DNA from: Actinobaculum sp. oral taxon 183 str. F0552 | GTDB taxonomy: Bacteria > Actinomycetota > Actinomycetes > Actinomycetales > Actinomycetaceae | Reading direction: 5' to 3' | DNA: 64,000 bases | Assembly: GCF_000466165.1 (NCBI RefSeq) | Contig: NZ_KE951428.1 | Span: forward strand, 61,389 to 125,388 | Shown here: positions 9,172 through 18,640 of the stretch, piece after piece | Numbering within the stretch: position 1 is the stretch's first letter | Layout: each line of letters opens with the position of its first letter | Translations under genes and position numbers: made by a program | Notes under the pieces: generated by a model | Told to the model about the DNA's origin: nothing | Databases searched by the model: none | Seen by the model: the letters and a program-made list of their open reading frames with translations, nothing else

Positions 9172-9942
9172 CTATATGAGGTCGAGGAGCTCCCCGATCC
9201 CCTCGTGCACGTAGTCGGGGCGGAAGGCGAACTTCCCGATGTCGTCGCGAGTGGTCGATCCGGATAGGACGAGGTGGGTCTGCAGACCCGCCTCCATGCC
9301 GGCGAGCATGTCGGTGTCCATGCGGTCGCCGATCAAAGCGGTCTCTTCGGAATGCGCGTCGATCTTGTTGAGCCCGTTGCGCAGCATGATCGGGTTCGGC
9401 TTCCCGACGTAGTAGGGGACTTTGCCCGTGGCGGCGGTGATCATCGCCGCCACCGCGCCGGTGGCCGGGATCGGCCCTTCGGCGGAGGGGCCGGTCACGT
9501 CGGGGTTCGTGGCGATGAAGCGCGCGCCTTCGTCGATCAAGCGGATGGCCTGGGTGAGAGCGTCGATGCTGTAGGTCCTGGTCTCGCCCAGCACGACGAA
9601 GTCGGGTTTGATGTTGGTCATCACGAAACCCACTTCGTATAGCGCAGTGGTCAGTCCCGCTTCGCCGACAACGTAGGCGCGTCGGGAATCCGATTGCGTA
9701 GCGAGGAAGCTGGCCGTGGCCAGAGCCGAGGTCCAGATGTTGTATTCGGGCACGGAGACCCCGGAGGCCTCCAAGCGCGCGGCGAGATCACGCTGGGTGA
9801 AGATCGAATTGTTCGTCAGAACGAGGAAGGAGAGTTCGCGTTCGCGAAGCGTGTCGATGAATTCCGGGGCACCCGGCAGAGCCTTCTCCTCGTGGATGAG
9901 GACACCGTCCATGTCGGTCAGCCAATTCTTGATCGTGCGCAT
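9172..9942 (-). CDS. NagD-like HAD-IIA phosphatase
   Basis: A 256-residue HAD-superfamily hydrolase of the NagD/PNPase-like subclass IIA. Motif I is TDMDGVL at residues 9-15 (nucleophile and acid Asp), motif II is LTNNS near residue 43, the substrate-binding Lys is in GKPNPIM near 180, and motif IV is GDRMDTD near 205. It dephosphorylates a small sugar phosphate or nucleotide in the cytoplasm. A TAGACT -10 box (9949-9954) ends exactly 6 nt before the ATG, so the mRNA is probably leaderless. It sits beside the sugar locus but on its own. Confidence 0.9.
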   Translation of the reverse strand: MRTIKNWLTDMDGVLIHEEKALPGAPEFIDTLRERELSFLVLTNNSIFTQRDLAARLEASGVSVPEYNIWTSALATASFLATQSDSRRAYVVGEAGLTTALYEVGFVMTNIKPDFVVLGETRTYSIDALTQAIRLIDEGARFIATNPDVTGPSAEGPIPATGAVAAMITAATGKVPYYVGKPNPIMLRNGLNKIDAHSEETALIGDRMDTDMLAGMEAGLQTHLVLSGSTTRDDIGKFAFRPDYVHEGIGELLDLI

Positions 9943-10124
9943 GGCCGTAGTCTACGGGGTGCCTCCCCTTCGAGTGGATAGCTGAACCCACCGTAGGCGA
10001 CTTCTCACAGCGGGTCAGGACACGCGAGGGCACGGCCGCGCCGTGGCCGACTTCGGGAATCCCCCGGCACGATATGCGGACCAGCGTCTTCCGTCCGTCG
10101 GTTCGGGCATGGCAAACTGAGCCG

Positions 10125-11054
10125 GTGAGCCTTCCACCGGACGCGTCCTCCTCCGCGGCACGCCTTCGCTCCCCGGCCTCTGATTCCGCGGAAGATCCCC
10201 CTGCGCACGGCGCTGTGTACGGCGCCCCCTCAAATGCGCACGGCATCCCCTCCGCCCCCTCTTCGCACGGTTTCGGCGGTTTCTCCTTTCCGCACGCTTT
10301 CGGCGTGGCGGACGCCGATTCGGTCATCGCGTCCTGCGGGGATCTCGACGCCGTCTTTCCGATGGCGTCGGTGACGAAGGCGGTGGCGGCGCTGTCGGCG
10401 CTGATCGCGGTGGAGCGCCGTCTCATTTCGCTAGAGGATCCGGCTGGGCCGCCCGGTTCGACGGTTCGTCATCTGCTCGCACACGCCTCGGGCTTGCCGT
10501 TCGAAGGCGGTGCGGCCATCTCCCCGCCGGGGCGGCGCCGAGTGTACTCGAATCTCGGATTCGAAGTTCTGGGCGAGCGCGTCGAGGCGGCGACGGGCGT
10601 GGGCATTCGGGAGTGGATGGAGGAAGCCGTGCTGATCCCCCTGGGGATGTCGGCGACCGCGATTCCGGGTTCTCCGGCGCATTCGGGTGAAGGGTCGGTT
10701 CGCGATCTCCTCGCCTTGGGGAGGGAGCTCCTCGCTCCGACTCTGATTTCGGCCGACCTTCACACCGAGGCCACCTCGCCGCAGTTCCCTGGGATTTCGG
10801 GGATTCTTCCCGGTTACGGACGGCAGGCGGACAATGCGTGGGGGCTCGGTGTGGAGATCCGAGACCACAAGGCTCCGCACTGGACGGGTGTTTCGTTTTC
10901 GCCGCGCGCCTTCGGGCACTTCGGCCAGGCGGGATCGTTCCTGTGGGTCGATCCGGACGCCGGGCGCACCGGGGCATTCCTCGGAGCCAAACCATTCGGA
11001 ACGGAGCATGCCGAGGCCTGGCCGGCGCTGACGGACGCCATGCGAGCGATGTAG
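10125..11054 (+). CDS. Beta-lactamase-family serine hydrolase
   Basis: A 309-residue protein of the beta-lactamase/DD-peptidase (class C-like) fold. The motifs are SVTK with nucleophile S82 and K85, then YSN at about residues 141-143 and HFGQAGS near 265 in place of the KTG box. The N-terminus has no clear signal peptide, so it may be a cytoplasmic esterase or peptidase rather than a cell-wall enzyme. The GTG start is chosen because a CAAACT -10-like box ends 6 nt before it, as in other leaderless genes here; an ATG at 10074 is the alternative. Substrate unknown. Confidence 0.75.
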   Translation: MSLPPDASSSAARLRSPASDSAEDPPAHGAVYGAPSNAHGIPSAPSSHGFGGFSFPHAFGVADADSVIASCGDLDAVFPMASVTKAVAALSALIAVERRLISLEDPAGPPGSTVRHLLAHASGLPFEGGAAISPPGRRRVYSNLGFEVLGERVEAATGVGIREWMEEAVLIPLGMSATAIPGSPAHSGEGSVRDLLALGRELLAPTLISADLHTEATSPQFPGISGILPGYGRQADNAWGLGVEIRDHKAPHWTGVSFSPRAFGHFGQAGSFLWVDPDAGRTGAFLGAKPFGTEHAEAWPALTDAMRAM

Positions 11055-11094
11055 ACCTGTATTATTGCCTTCCAAGCAATGCGTTGGCAACAAA

Positions 11095-11697
11095 TTATTC
11101 GGTTGGCGTGCTATTTGGATCTGATGTCTTATAGCTAGAATTAGTGGCGTCAGGTAGCTTTCCCGTGGGCGTTGGACTTGGCGACGGTGTCGCGCTTCCG
11201 TCGCTTGGACGGCATCCTGAGATGTAGTATATCCCCGTATGGCTTTTCGGCGATACTATCGCAGTGACATACCCACCGTCCTTTTTGTTCATCCAAAAGA
11301 ATCTAACATCTCCATTCTCGTGTTTGCGCTGAGTTTTTTTCGAGAAACCCGCAGGAACAAGGTATTTGTCACCGGCTTTGATCACTTCAGCCACTTCAAT
11401 CGGCTTTCCAGATATATTTGGACTCCAATAATCATAACCATTATCATTCTCCCCGCACCGACGATCTTGATCGTCTCCATCAAAGATGAATTCCCCCGCG
11501 CCAGCCTGGGAAATGCGCACCAGAAACTTTTCGATCATGGGCACAGTATCGCGTTTATAAGCCTCAATAGTCTGCCGCTTCTCAAAAGCCTTAGAACCAT
11601 CCCAAAAATGCTTATGTTTTTCTTCTTTCATAGATAAACACGATACAAGAACAATGCATACAGATAGTGCGCATATGCGATAACGAAATCTCATCAT
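11095..11697 (-). CDS. Putative immunity lipoprotein L2 (orphan module)
   Basis: A 200-residue lipoprotein: short basic N-terminus, hydrophobic segment, lipobox LVSC near residue 20, then a hydrophilic body. It resembles the 194-residue lipoprotein at 12109-12693 at a little over half of aligned positions (KRQTIE, CGEN, PAGFSK, KDGGYV, SGCRP) and ends in a Pro/Ser/Thr tail. Its ATG overlaps by ATGA the stop of an orphan hydrolase C-terminal fragment, repeating the toxin-then-lipoprotein order of the intact pair. GC content is well below that of the flanking housekeeping genes. I infer an immunity protein for an exported hydrolase; no family match is certain. Confidence 0.72.
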   Translation of the reverse strand: MMRFRYRICALSVCIVLVSCLSMKEEKHKHFWDGSKAFEKRQTIEAYKRDTVPMIEKFLVRISQAGAGEFIFDGDDQDRRCGENDNGYDYWSPNISGKPIEVAEVIKAGDKYLVPAGFSKKTQRKHENGDVRFFWMNKKDGGYVTAIVSPKSHTGIYYISGCRPSDGSATPSPSPTPTGKLPDATNSSYKTSDPNSTPTE

Positions 11698-12112
11698 TTC
11701 TTTCCTTTCACCGGAACATTTGTGACAACTCGGGAAATATCTTCTAAGGAACTCGTTCCCTCTTCAAGATACTCCGAATGCCGGTCGAACATTTTCCAAG
11801 GAATAAAAAATGAACGATCTCTCTCTGAATTATTCGCAAGATGTTTGACACCCGGCATAAACATTGGATTATTACCGAATTTACTATTAAGAGTTCCTTT
11901 ACCCTTAACTGCATCATCAGTCTTAATTCCTGAAACATAAGGCCTGCCGTGATCTAGATTATATTCTCTAGCATCATGAGCACCTGCACCCGGCGATCCA
12001 TACATCACCAAATCGTCGAGAACGCCCTTGCGGATCATTTTGGCGACCTTACCCGCCGTCATCGACCCGTAAGAATGCCCCAGCAAAGACGTATGCGCAC
12101 GCCCAATTCTAT
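11694..12112 (-). pseudogene. Orphan C-terminal fragment of DUF1023-type hydrolase
   Basis: About 139 codons match the C-terminus of the intact hydrolase at 12693-14351 with about nine differences, including the nucleophile motif GHSYGS and the downstream FDRHSEYLEE. Similarity begins right at the stop codon of the upstream lipoprotein gene, and no N-terminal domain, start codon or ribosome site precedes it. Codons upstream in this frame are antisense to the lipoprotein and are noise. It is a duplicated toxin-end cassette, either dead or a silent donor for recombination. Confidence 0.85.
11694..12112. repeat. Direct repeat, copy 1 (partner 12693-13111)
   Basis: About 418 bp, roughly 90% identical by eye to 12693-13111, offset by 999 bp. 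It spans the hydrolase 3' end. Homologous recombination between copies would delete or exchange the lipoprotein gene L1 between them. Confidence 0.85.
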
Positions 12113-12693
12113 TCTTCATCGGTGTCAGAGTGAGTTGTCTCGTATCCGGACCATGTTTTCTTAGGTGTGAGACTCGGCGAAGGCGTCGTAGTCCCATCAG
12201 TCGGACGACATCCAGAAACATAGAAAATTCCAATGAAGTCCTGCGGAGAAACCGTAAGTGATACATAACCTCCATCTTTTACGTTAAGCCAATAGAGTAC
12301 AATGTCTCCATTATCGTATTTCCGTTCAGTTCTTTTAGAAAAACCTGCAGGCTTCAAAATATCATTACCATATTTTATGACCTTATTTACGTCAATTGAA
12401 CGACCTTTTATATTAGCGCTCAAATAATTTTTCCCTTCTTTATTTTCTCCGCACGTTTCATCGTAGTCGCTTTCTTCATAGACCAATTCTCCTGCGCCAG
12501 CGAGCGATAGTTTAGTTAGAAACTTTTCAATACGTGGAAGTGTATTTCGTTTATATTCTTCAATAGTTTGCCGCTTTCTCAATTCTTTAGTTCCATCTCC
12601 AATTTGTCTATGTTTTTCGTTTCTAGATATCGAAGAACATGAAATAATAATCAAACATAAAGTAATTGAGCATATTTTTCGACAAAACTTCAT
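12109..12693 (-). CDS. Putative immunity lipoprotein L1
   Basis: A 194-residue lipoprotein with lipobox IISC near residue 19. The mature part carries a conserved Cys pair (CGEN and SGCRP) that may form a disulphide outside the cell, and it ends in a Pro/Ser/Thr-rich tail. The start codon shares one base with the stop of the hydrolase (TAATG), so the two are translationally coupled. GGGAG lies just upstream. It is homologous to lipoprotein L2 at 11095-11697 and shares GGYV and GCRPS/TDG with L3 at 18774-19382. I infer that it protects the producer from the adjacent hydrolase. GC content is low. Confidence 0.78.
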   Translation of the reverse strand: MKFCRKICSITLCLIIISCSSISRNEKHRQIGDGTKELRKRQTIEEYKRNTLPRIEKFLTKLSLAGAGELVYEESDYDETCGENKEGKNYLSANIKGRSIDVNKVIKYGNDILKPAGFSKRTERKYDNGDIVLYWLNVKDGGYVSLTVSPQDFIGIFYVSGCRPTDGTTTPSPSLTPKKTWSGYETTHSDTDEE

Positions 12694-13111
12694 TATCGTT
12701 CTCCCTTCACTGGAACTTTAGTAACAACTCGAGAAATATCTTCTAAGGAACTCGTTCCCTCTTCAAGATACTCCGAATGTCGATCGAACATTTTCCAAGG
12801 AATAAAAAATGAACGATCACGCTCCGAGTTATTCGCGAGATGTTTGACACCCGGCATAAACATTGGATTATTACCGAATTTACTGTTAAGAGTTCCTTTA
12901 CCCTTAACTGCATCATCAGACTTAATTCCTGAAACATAAGGCCTACCGTGATCTAGATTATATTCTCTAGTATCACGAGCGCCTGCGCCTGGTGATCCAT
13001 ACATTACCAGATCGTCGAGAACGCCCTTGCGGATCATTTTGGCGACCTTGCCCGCCGTCGTCGACCCATAGGAATGCCCCAAGAGGGAAGTGTGCGCGCG
13101 TTCAATACCGT
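12693..13111. repeat. Direct repeat, copy 2 (partner 11694-12112)
   Basis: The 3' end of the intact hydrolase gene, about 90% identical to the orphan fragment 999 bp away. Confidence 0.85.
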
Positions 13112-14351
13112 TTGTATGGCGAGAGGCGTGCATTCCCTCCAGGGCTGACCCGATCTCATGCGATGCCTTCGTCGCATACTTCGACGATACCACCTGCCCA
13201 CCCTGCGGCGTATCATACATCCACGCAATTGTTGCTACCTGCTCAGAAGATATTTTTGCATTGCGTATAGAATGCTGTCGTACTCTTTCGGCATTTTTTA
13301 CATGATCACCAATATCTTCAGATGGAACATTATTCATGCCAGGCAGGATGGTGCTGACATGTTTGGCATGGTCGACGTCACCAGTCGATATGGCGACCTT
13401 GACGCGGTCGTCCTTCTTCGAATCGTCCATGTAAACAAGACCACGCTTAGGTGTATGGGGTTTACTTTCTCTCAATTTGTCATTTTCTTCTAAAGTACTA
13501 CGAATGGCTTTAAGGTCAGCGAGTCTTTTTTCTTCCCATTCTAGTTCGCTGTTAACAGCTACTTTCGATTTAGGAACGCGATCGTGACGATAGTATTCAC
13601 TCGGGTTCATTTTGAATGTTGCACGTAATGCTTGAACTTTCGCTTCAGCTTGCGAAATTTTCTGCGGCAACAGGATGCGGTTGGCCTGGTCGCGGGAGGC
13701 CATGTCCACACCGTTGAGATTGCCGATCATCTCCGGATGATGGGCGATCAGATCCTGCTTCTCCGCCGCAGACAACGCCTTCCACCACACGGCCACCTCC
13801 GTGGCCGACCACTCCGCCTGCGGGAAATTATACAGACCCGGACTGGCCGACTTATGCGTCTCAGGAGACGCATACATGCCCGTGGCCACAGCCCACATCC
13901 GCATTTTGTAGCGTTGGTCCACCGCCCCGGCATACGTCAGGACCTCGGAGACCTTGCCGGCCAGCTTCTTCTCATCATCACCACTGGCATCCTTGCCCGG
14001 CTGCGATTCCACGCCCCCGTCACTGCGGATGCGCAGCTCGTGCATCTCAGCATACTGCTTGCACTCCAGAATCCTGGTCTGAACAGACCACACCCCGTCA
14101 CACGCCTGCGAGGTGGCCATCATCAACTCCGACAACTTGTTCACACACACGTCCACCTGCTCGATTTTCTTCCTCAGCGAAGCCTTGGCGGCCTCCACCC
14201 CCGCACCCGAGGAAGCCACCTTGCTCATCGCCACCTCAGCGTCAGACGCCCCCTGAAGCCACTTCGCCCGCTCAGCGCGCAGCCGCTCAGCCTGGCTCTC
14301 CAGATAGGACGACTTCCAATCCTTGACATCCGACCACGACAACCCCATCAC
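12693..14351 (-). CDS. DUF1023-type alpha/beta hydrolase, putative T7SS toxin
   Basis: A 552-residue protein. Residues 1-150 are mostly helical (SWSDVKDWKSSYLESQAERL onward) and look like an Esx-type secretion domain. Next comes WWKALSAAEKQDLIAHHPE with GNLNG and RDQANR at about 195-225, the hallmark preceding the DUF1023 catalytic domain. The nucleophile motif is LLGHSYGSTTAG with S427; a likely catalytic His is H525 in FDRHSEY. Such enzymes are predicted lipases or esterases; the substrate is unknown. No Sec signal is present. The start overlaps the Esx-like gene by ATGA and the stop overlaps the lipoprotein start, so the three are coupled. The gene is GC-rich at its 5' end and AT-richer towards the 3' end, which fits a swapped C-terminus. 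Confidence 0.85.
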   Translation of the reverse strand: MMGLSWSDVKDWKSSYLESQAERLRAERAKWLQGASDAEVAMSKVASSGAGVEAAKASLRKKIEQVDVCVNKLSELMMATSQACDGVWSVQTRILECKQYAEMHELRIRSDGGVESQPGKDASGDDEKKLAGKVSEVLTYAGAVDQRYKMRMWAVATGMYASPETHKSASPGLYNFPQAEWSATEVAVWWKALSAAEKQDLIAHHPEMIGNLNGVDMASRDQANRILLPQKISQAEAKVQALRATFKMNPSEYYRHDRVPKSKVAVNSELEWEEKRLADLKAIRSTLEENDKLRESKPHTPKRGLVYMDDSKKDDRVKVAISTGDVDHAKHVSTILPGMNNVPSEDIGDHVKNAERVRQHSIRNAKISSEQVATIAWMYDTPQGGQVVSSKYATKASHEIGSALEGMHASRHTNGIERAHTSLLGHSYGSTTAGKVAKMIRKGVLDDLVMYGSPGAGARDTREYNLDHGRPYVSGIKSDDAVKGKGTLNSKFGNNPMFMPGVKHLANNSERDRSFFIPWKMFDRHSEYLEEGTSSLEDISRVVTKVPVKGER

Positions 14352-14734
14352 CGATCACCCCCGCCATGAACGAGACGCCCACCGCGCCGATCCACCCCAG
14401 GCACGCCCACACGCGACGGCCCGGGAGCCTGAGCCTCTTGGGAAAAGCGCCTCCACGCCGCCGTCGTGTCATCCTCTGCCTGCGAATACTCGGCCGCAGC
14501 GGCCAGCATGTTCTCCTTGAACTTCTTGAACCCCGCAGACGCCTTCTTGCATTCCTCGTTGACAGCCGCCCCGTAGCCGGCCGCATACGCCTTCGAATCC
14601 GATCCAGGCATGCCCACCGTCGCTTCACGCAAGGATGTTTCGCTGTCCACCGAATTCAACCGTTCCTCCGGAATATCCCCCACCGTCTTAGCGAAGGACT
14701 CCAAATCCCCTTCCACAATGTGAATTTCGCCCAT
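14348..14734 (-). CDS. Esx-like helical partner protein (module 1)
   Basis: A 128-residue, largely helical protein without a signal peptide, the size of WXG100/LXG-partner proteins though with no WXG turn. A type VII targeting motif YxxxE (YSQAE, then DDTTAAWRRF) ends the second helix at about residue 84. The last ~30 residues are Pro/Gly/Arg-rich. AAGGGGTGA precedes the ATG. Its overlap with the hydrolase start suggests co-folding and co-export of the pair. The specific family is not recognised; the role is inferred from position and motif. Confidence 0.72.
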   Translation of the reverse strand: MGEIHIVEGDLESFAKTVGDIPEERLNSVDSETSLREATVGMPGSDSKAYAAGYGAAVNEECKKASAGFKKFKENMLAAAAEYSQAEDDTTAAWRRFSQEAQAPGPSRVGVPGVDRRGGRLVHGGGDR

Positions 14735-14898
14735 AGTTCACCCCTTACAGTGAGAAATCCTTTATATGAGCTAATGCATGCAAACATAGCAAGTTGTGAG
14801 CGTGCATACAAGGCATTAATCGGATTCGCTGGGCATTCGCAGTTTTCCCCCTTTTCTCCGTGGAAAACGGGGATCGGGGAAACAGCCGTTCTCGCTGC

Positions 14899-14930
14899 GA
14901 TGTGGGCGGCCATAACCGGCCGCCCACATC
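14899..14930. terminator. Hairpin between clpB and the toxin module
   Basis: A perfect 13-bp stem around a 6-nt loop (ATAACC) in the 247-bp gap after clpB. No strong T-run follows, so it may terminate weakly or attenuate clpB transcription into module 1. Confidence 0.55.
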
Positions 14931-14981
14931 CTTTCAGCACTCGACTGACGGCAATCGCCCGATAGGAGGGCCGCCCGGCGA

Positions 14982-17591
14982 TCAGCCGTTCTCGACGGTC
15001 AAGGTCAAGCCTTGTTTCCCATCAGGAGCGGCGTCGGCCGTAACGGTGTCGCCGTCGTGCACCTCGCCGGATAGGAGCATGCGGGCCAGCTGGTCGCCGA
15101 TCTCGCGCTGGATGAGCCGCCGCAGCGGGCGCGCGCCGTAGGCGGGGTCGTAGCCCTCCACCGCCAAGATGTCGCGGGCGCCCGACGTCACGTCGAGCGC
15201 GATGCGGCGGGAGGCGAGCCGCGCGGCGACCTGCGCGACCTGAAGGTCGACGATCTGCCCGATCTCGTCCAGTGAGAGCGGATCGAAGACGATGATGTCG
15301 TCGAGCCTGTTGAGGAACTCCGGCTTGAACGCCCCGCGGACGGCCTGCATGACGGTCTCCCGCTTCTCGGCTTCGCCGGCCACGGGGTCCATGAGCGCCT
15401 GCGAGCCGAGGTTCGACGTGAGGATGAGGATCGTGTTCTTGAAATCCACCGTGCGCCCCTGGCCGTCGGTCAGGCGGCCGTCGTCGAGCACCTGGAGCAG
15501 GATGTCGAAGACGTCCGGGTTGGCCTTCTCGACCTCGTCGAGCAGGATCACCGAGTACGGGCGGCGGCGCACGGCCTCGGTGAGCTGGCCGCCTTCCTCG
15601 TATCCCACGTATCCGGGAGGGGCACCCACCAGGCGCGAGACAGAGTGCTTCTCACTGTACTCGGACATGTCGATGCGCACGATCGCGCGGTCGTCGTCGA
15701 ACATGAACTCCGCCAACGACTTCGCCAGCTCCGTCTTGCCCACGCCCGTGGGCCCGAGGAACAGGAAGGAGCCGAGCGGGCGGTTGGGATCGGAGATGCC
15801 CGCCCGCGAGCGGCGCACCGCATCGGCTACGGCGGCCACGGCGGCTGTCTGGCCGATGAGCCGCTTGCCGATGACCTTCTCCATCTTCAAGAGTTTCTCC
15901 GTCTCGCCCTGGAGCAGGCGCCCGACGGGCACTCCCGTCCACGAGGAGACGACTTCGGCGATCTCGTCGGCGTCCACGCGCTCGGCGATCATCGGCTCCG
16001 TGTCGGCGTCCGCCTCAGCGGCCTCAGCCGCCTCGGCCTGCGCGATCTCCGCCTCGATCGTCGGGATCTCGCCGTTCTGGAGACGCCCAGCCTCCTCGTA
16101 GCGGCCCTCGCGGACGGCCCGCTCGAGGTCGGTGCGCAGCTCGTCGAGCCTGACCCTCAGCTCGCCGACGCGGTTGCGCCCTGCCTTCTCGGACTCCCAC
16201 CGCGCGTTGAGAGCGGCGAGCTCCTCGGACTTGTCAGCGAGCTCGGCACGGAGTTTGTCGAGGCGTTCGGCGGCCGCGGCGTCACCGTCTCCGTCGGTTT
16301 CGACGAGGTAGGCCTCCTCCATCTTCAGGCGGTCCACCTGGCGCTGAAGGGCGTCGATCTCCTCCGGCGAGGAATCCAGCTCCATGCGCAGGCGGGAGGC
16401 GGCTTCGTCGACGAGGTCGATGGCCTTGTCCGGCAGCTGGCGGCCGGGAATGTACCGGTTCGAAAGCGTCGCGGCGGCCACGAGCGCGCCGTCGGAGATC
16501 GTCACCTTGTGGTGCGCCTCGTACTTGGGCGCGATGCCGCGCAGGATCGCCACGGTGTCCTCCACCGAGGGCTCGCCCACGTACACCTGCTGGAAGCGCC
16601 GCTCCAAAGCCGGATCCTTCTCGATGCCCTCGCGGTACTCGTCGAGGGTGGTGGCGCCGATGAGCCGCAGCTCGCCGCGCGCGAGCATCGGCTTGAGCAT
16701 GTTGCCGGCGTCCATCGCGCCCTCGGAGCCGCCGCCCGCGCCCACGATCGTGTGGAGCTCGTCGATGAAGGTGACGATCTCCCCGTCGGATTCCTTGATC
16801 TCCTGGAGCACGGCCTTGAAGCGCTCTTCGAATTCGCCACGGTACTTCGCGCCCGCCACCATTGAGGCGACGTCGAGCTGGATGAGCCGTTTTCCGCGCA
16901 GAGACTCCGGCACGTCGCCGTCCACGATGCGCTGGGCCAAACCCTCGACCACGGCCGTCTTGCCGACGCCGGGCTCGCCGATGAGGACTGGGTTGTTCTT
17001 CGTACGCCGCGAAAGCACCTGGACGACGCGGCGGATCTCCGAGTCCCGGCCGATGACGGGGTCCATCTTGCCCTCGCGGGCCATCGCCGTCAGGTCCGCC
17101 CCGTACTTTTCGAGCGCCTGGAAGGTGCCTTCGGGGTCGGGGCTCGTCACCTTGGCGCTGCCGCGCACGTTCGGCAGGATTGCCGCGAGCTGGTCGCGGT
17201 CCGTTCCGGCGGCGCGGAGGATCTCGCCCGCCTGGCTCTGCGAGGCGGCGACAGCCATGAGCAGATGCTCGGTGGAGATGTAGGCGTCGCCGAGGGCAGT
17301 GGCCTCCTTGCCCGCGTCGCTGATGACGCGCGAGAGCGTGCGCGATGCGCTCGGCTGCTGCACCGAGGATCCTTCGGCGCCCGGAAGCGCCGCGATGGCG
17401 GCGTTCGTCCGCGCAATGACGTCCGCCCGATTGACGCCGACCGCGTCAAGCAGAGCGACGGCGACTCCGCCCTGCTGGCCGAGCAAAGCGCTCAGCAGGT
17501 GCAGAGGCTCGACCTGAGGATTCCCCTTCTCGGCGGCCAGGCTGATCGCTTCAGCCAGGGCCTCCTGGGATTTCGTCGTCAGTTTGTCCAT
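14982..17591 (-). CDS. clpB: ATP-dependent chaperone ClpB
   Basis: An 869-residue Hsp100 disaggregase, full length for the family. It has an N domain ([15 protein letters not shown]), NBD1 with Walker [10 protein letters not shown] near residue 204, the coiled-coil middle domain at about 405-530 that binds DnaK, and NBD2 with Walker [10 protein letters not shown] near 611. It solubilises aggregated proteins in the cytoplasm with DnaK. The ATG is preceded by AAGGAGAGA; a further 60 upstream codons are open but unsupported. A HAIR-like element 48 bp upstream predicts control by HspR. It separates two putative toxin modules, with which it has no obvious functional link. Confidence 0.97.
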   Translation of the reverse strand: MDKLTTKSQEALAEAISLAAEKGNPQVEPLHLLSALLGQQGGVAVALLDAVGVNRADVIARTNAAIAALPGAEGSSVQQPSASRTLSRVISDAGKEATALGDAYISTEHLLMAVAASQSQAGEILRAAGTDRDQLAAILPNVRGSAKVTSPDPEGTFQALEKYGADLTAMAREGKMDPVIGRDSEIRRVVQVLSRRTKNNPVLIGEPGVGKTAVVEGLAQRIVDGDVPESLRGKRLIQLDVASMVAGAKYRGEFEERFKAVLQEIKESDGEIVTFIDELHTIVGAGGGSEGAMDAGNMLKPMLARGELRLIGATTLDEYREGIEKDPALERRFQQVYVGEPSVEDTVAILRGIAPKYEAHHKVTISDGALVAAATLSNRYIPGRQLPDKAIDLVDEAASRLRMELDSSPEEIDALQRQVDRLKMEEAYLVETDGDGDAAAAERLDKLRAELADKSEELAALNARWESEKAGRNRVGELRVRLDELRTDLERAVREGRYEEAGRLQNGEIPTIEAEIAQAEAAEAAEADADTEPMIAERVDADEIAEVVSSWTGVPVGRLLQGETEKLLKMEKVIGKRLIGQTAAVAAVADAVRRSRAGISDPNRPLGSFLFLGPTGVGKTELAKSLAEFMFDDDRAIVRIDMSEYSEKHSVSRLVGAPPGYVGYEEGGQLTEAVRRRPYSVILLDEVEKANPDVFDILLQVLDDGRLTDGQGRTVDFKNTILILTSNLGSQALMDPVAGEAEKRETVMQAVRGAFKPEFLNRLDDIIVFDPLSLDEIGQIVDLQVAQVAARLASRRIALDVTSGARDILAVEGYDPAYGARPLRRLIQREIGDQLARMLLSGEVHDGDTVTADAAPDGKQGLTLTVENG

Positions 17592-17639
17592 AGATTCTCT
17601 CCTTCTCACGGGATTTCCATGGAAGGGAACGCCCTGAAT

Positions 17640-17660
17640 GTTGAGCCTATTCCGCTCAAG
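17640..17660. promoter_or_regulatory. HAIR-like operator (HspR site) of clpB
   Basis: The inverted repeat reads CTTGAGC-N7-GCTCAAC on the clpB strand, close to the HAIR consensus CTTGAGT-N7-ACTCAAG bound by the heat-shock repressor HspR in actinobacteria. It lies 48 bp before the clpB start, where it would cover the promoter. The rest of the 377-bp gap 17592-17968 shows no gene. Confidence 0.78.
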
Positions 17661-17968
17661 TTTGGAAGTCCCGCTCCGAATCCACTGGGAGCCGCAGGCG
17701 AGCGCACGCCGAGGGCCGCGGGGAGCCTCGCCATGCGGAGTCCCGCCAGTCACCGGGGCCGCGCACGCCATGGGCCACGTCGAGGCGCTACGCTCTCATG
17801 TCGACGCAGCGGACCGGGGCACGTTAGGGACTACAGAGAGCCCGTAGGGCAAAGCGGCGGTGGCGAGCGCAATGGCGCACGCTCCGGGAACCACAAGAAG
17901 CTGGAGGCGAGAACTCGGAGGGCAGAGCGGGGGTGCGCGCCTTCAACCCTCGAGTTGTCGGTTTCCGA

Positions 17969-18640
17969 TCAACCGTCGAAGTCCTCCGAGGCCCTCGACA
18001 ATATGGAAAGCTTCCCGTTGATGATGGACGTCAGCTCCGCCGCAGAGTATGCCTGCACCGGGCAGGCGTAAGTTGACTGAAGGAGCACGGGGGTCTTGAT
18101 CTTGCCGAACACGCGCGACCAATACCAACCCTTGTATGCCACCCCGTCTTTGCCCGTATAGGAGATCTCTGAGGCCGCGCCTTCGATCTTCTTTCCGCTG
18201 AAACCGGACACCCTGGTTTCGGAGGCCGGCTGGGCCTGCACATTCGTGAGTTGGGACCGCAAGGTCGTCGCTATGCGCTCATTCTGGTACTCGGACTCTT
18301 CCCTGTCCCCCTCGAGGGGCCCGGCGATGGGGCGTTGACTGGTGGTCAAATAGCATCCAGCCGAGTTGATCGCCCGGTTTTTGCCGTCTCGATCGATGAT
18401 GTCCATTCTCCACCCATCCAGGTTCACCGGGAAATTCCAAGTCGGCGTATCGGAGGCAATGCTCGCAGAGGTCGAGGGCTTGAAGGACGACGTGGAACGT
18501 GAGGGCGTGGGGTTCTTCAGGTCGTCCAATGAGCCCTTGGACGAGCATGCGGCGATGGGCGAGAGGAATGCAAGAGCCAGAAGGCCCGCTGCCATTCTGG
18601 GGCATTGCGAAAAGCGATAGAATCCGATAGGCCGTTTCAC
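17969..18640 (-). CDS. Hypothetical lipoprotein
   Basis: About 223 residues: signal peptide (RMAAGLLALAFLSPIAAC) with lipobox IAAC, a Ser/Thr/Pro linker, then a globular part with two Cys (SAGCYL, YACPVQ) that may pair. No family recognised. The GTG start at 18640 is chosen because GAGGAG stands 9 nt upstream; the ATG at 18649 is too close to that site. It is the last gene downstream of toxin module 2, after a 133-bp gap, so a role as an additional surface lipoprotein of that locus is possible but unproven. It is more GC-rich than the L1-L3 lipoproteins and does not resemble them. Confidence 0.7.
   Translation of the reverse strand: MKRPIGFYRFSQCPRMAAGLLALAFLSPIAACSSKGSLDDLKNPTPSRSTSSFKPSTSASIASDTPTWNFPVNLDGWRMDIIDRDGKNRAINSAGCYLTTSQRPIAGPLEGDREESEYQNERIATTLRSQLTNVQAQPASETRVSGFSGKKIEGAASEISYTGKDGVAYKGWYWSRVFGKIKTPVLLQSTYACPVQAYSAAELTSIINGKLSILSRASEDFDG

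Noticed and set aside
12113..12275. Codons upstream of the orphan hydrolase fragment as its N-terminus
   Set aside because: They are a shifted reading of the lipoprotein L1 gene and show no similarity to the intact hydrolase.
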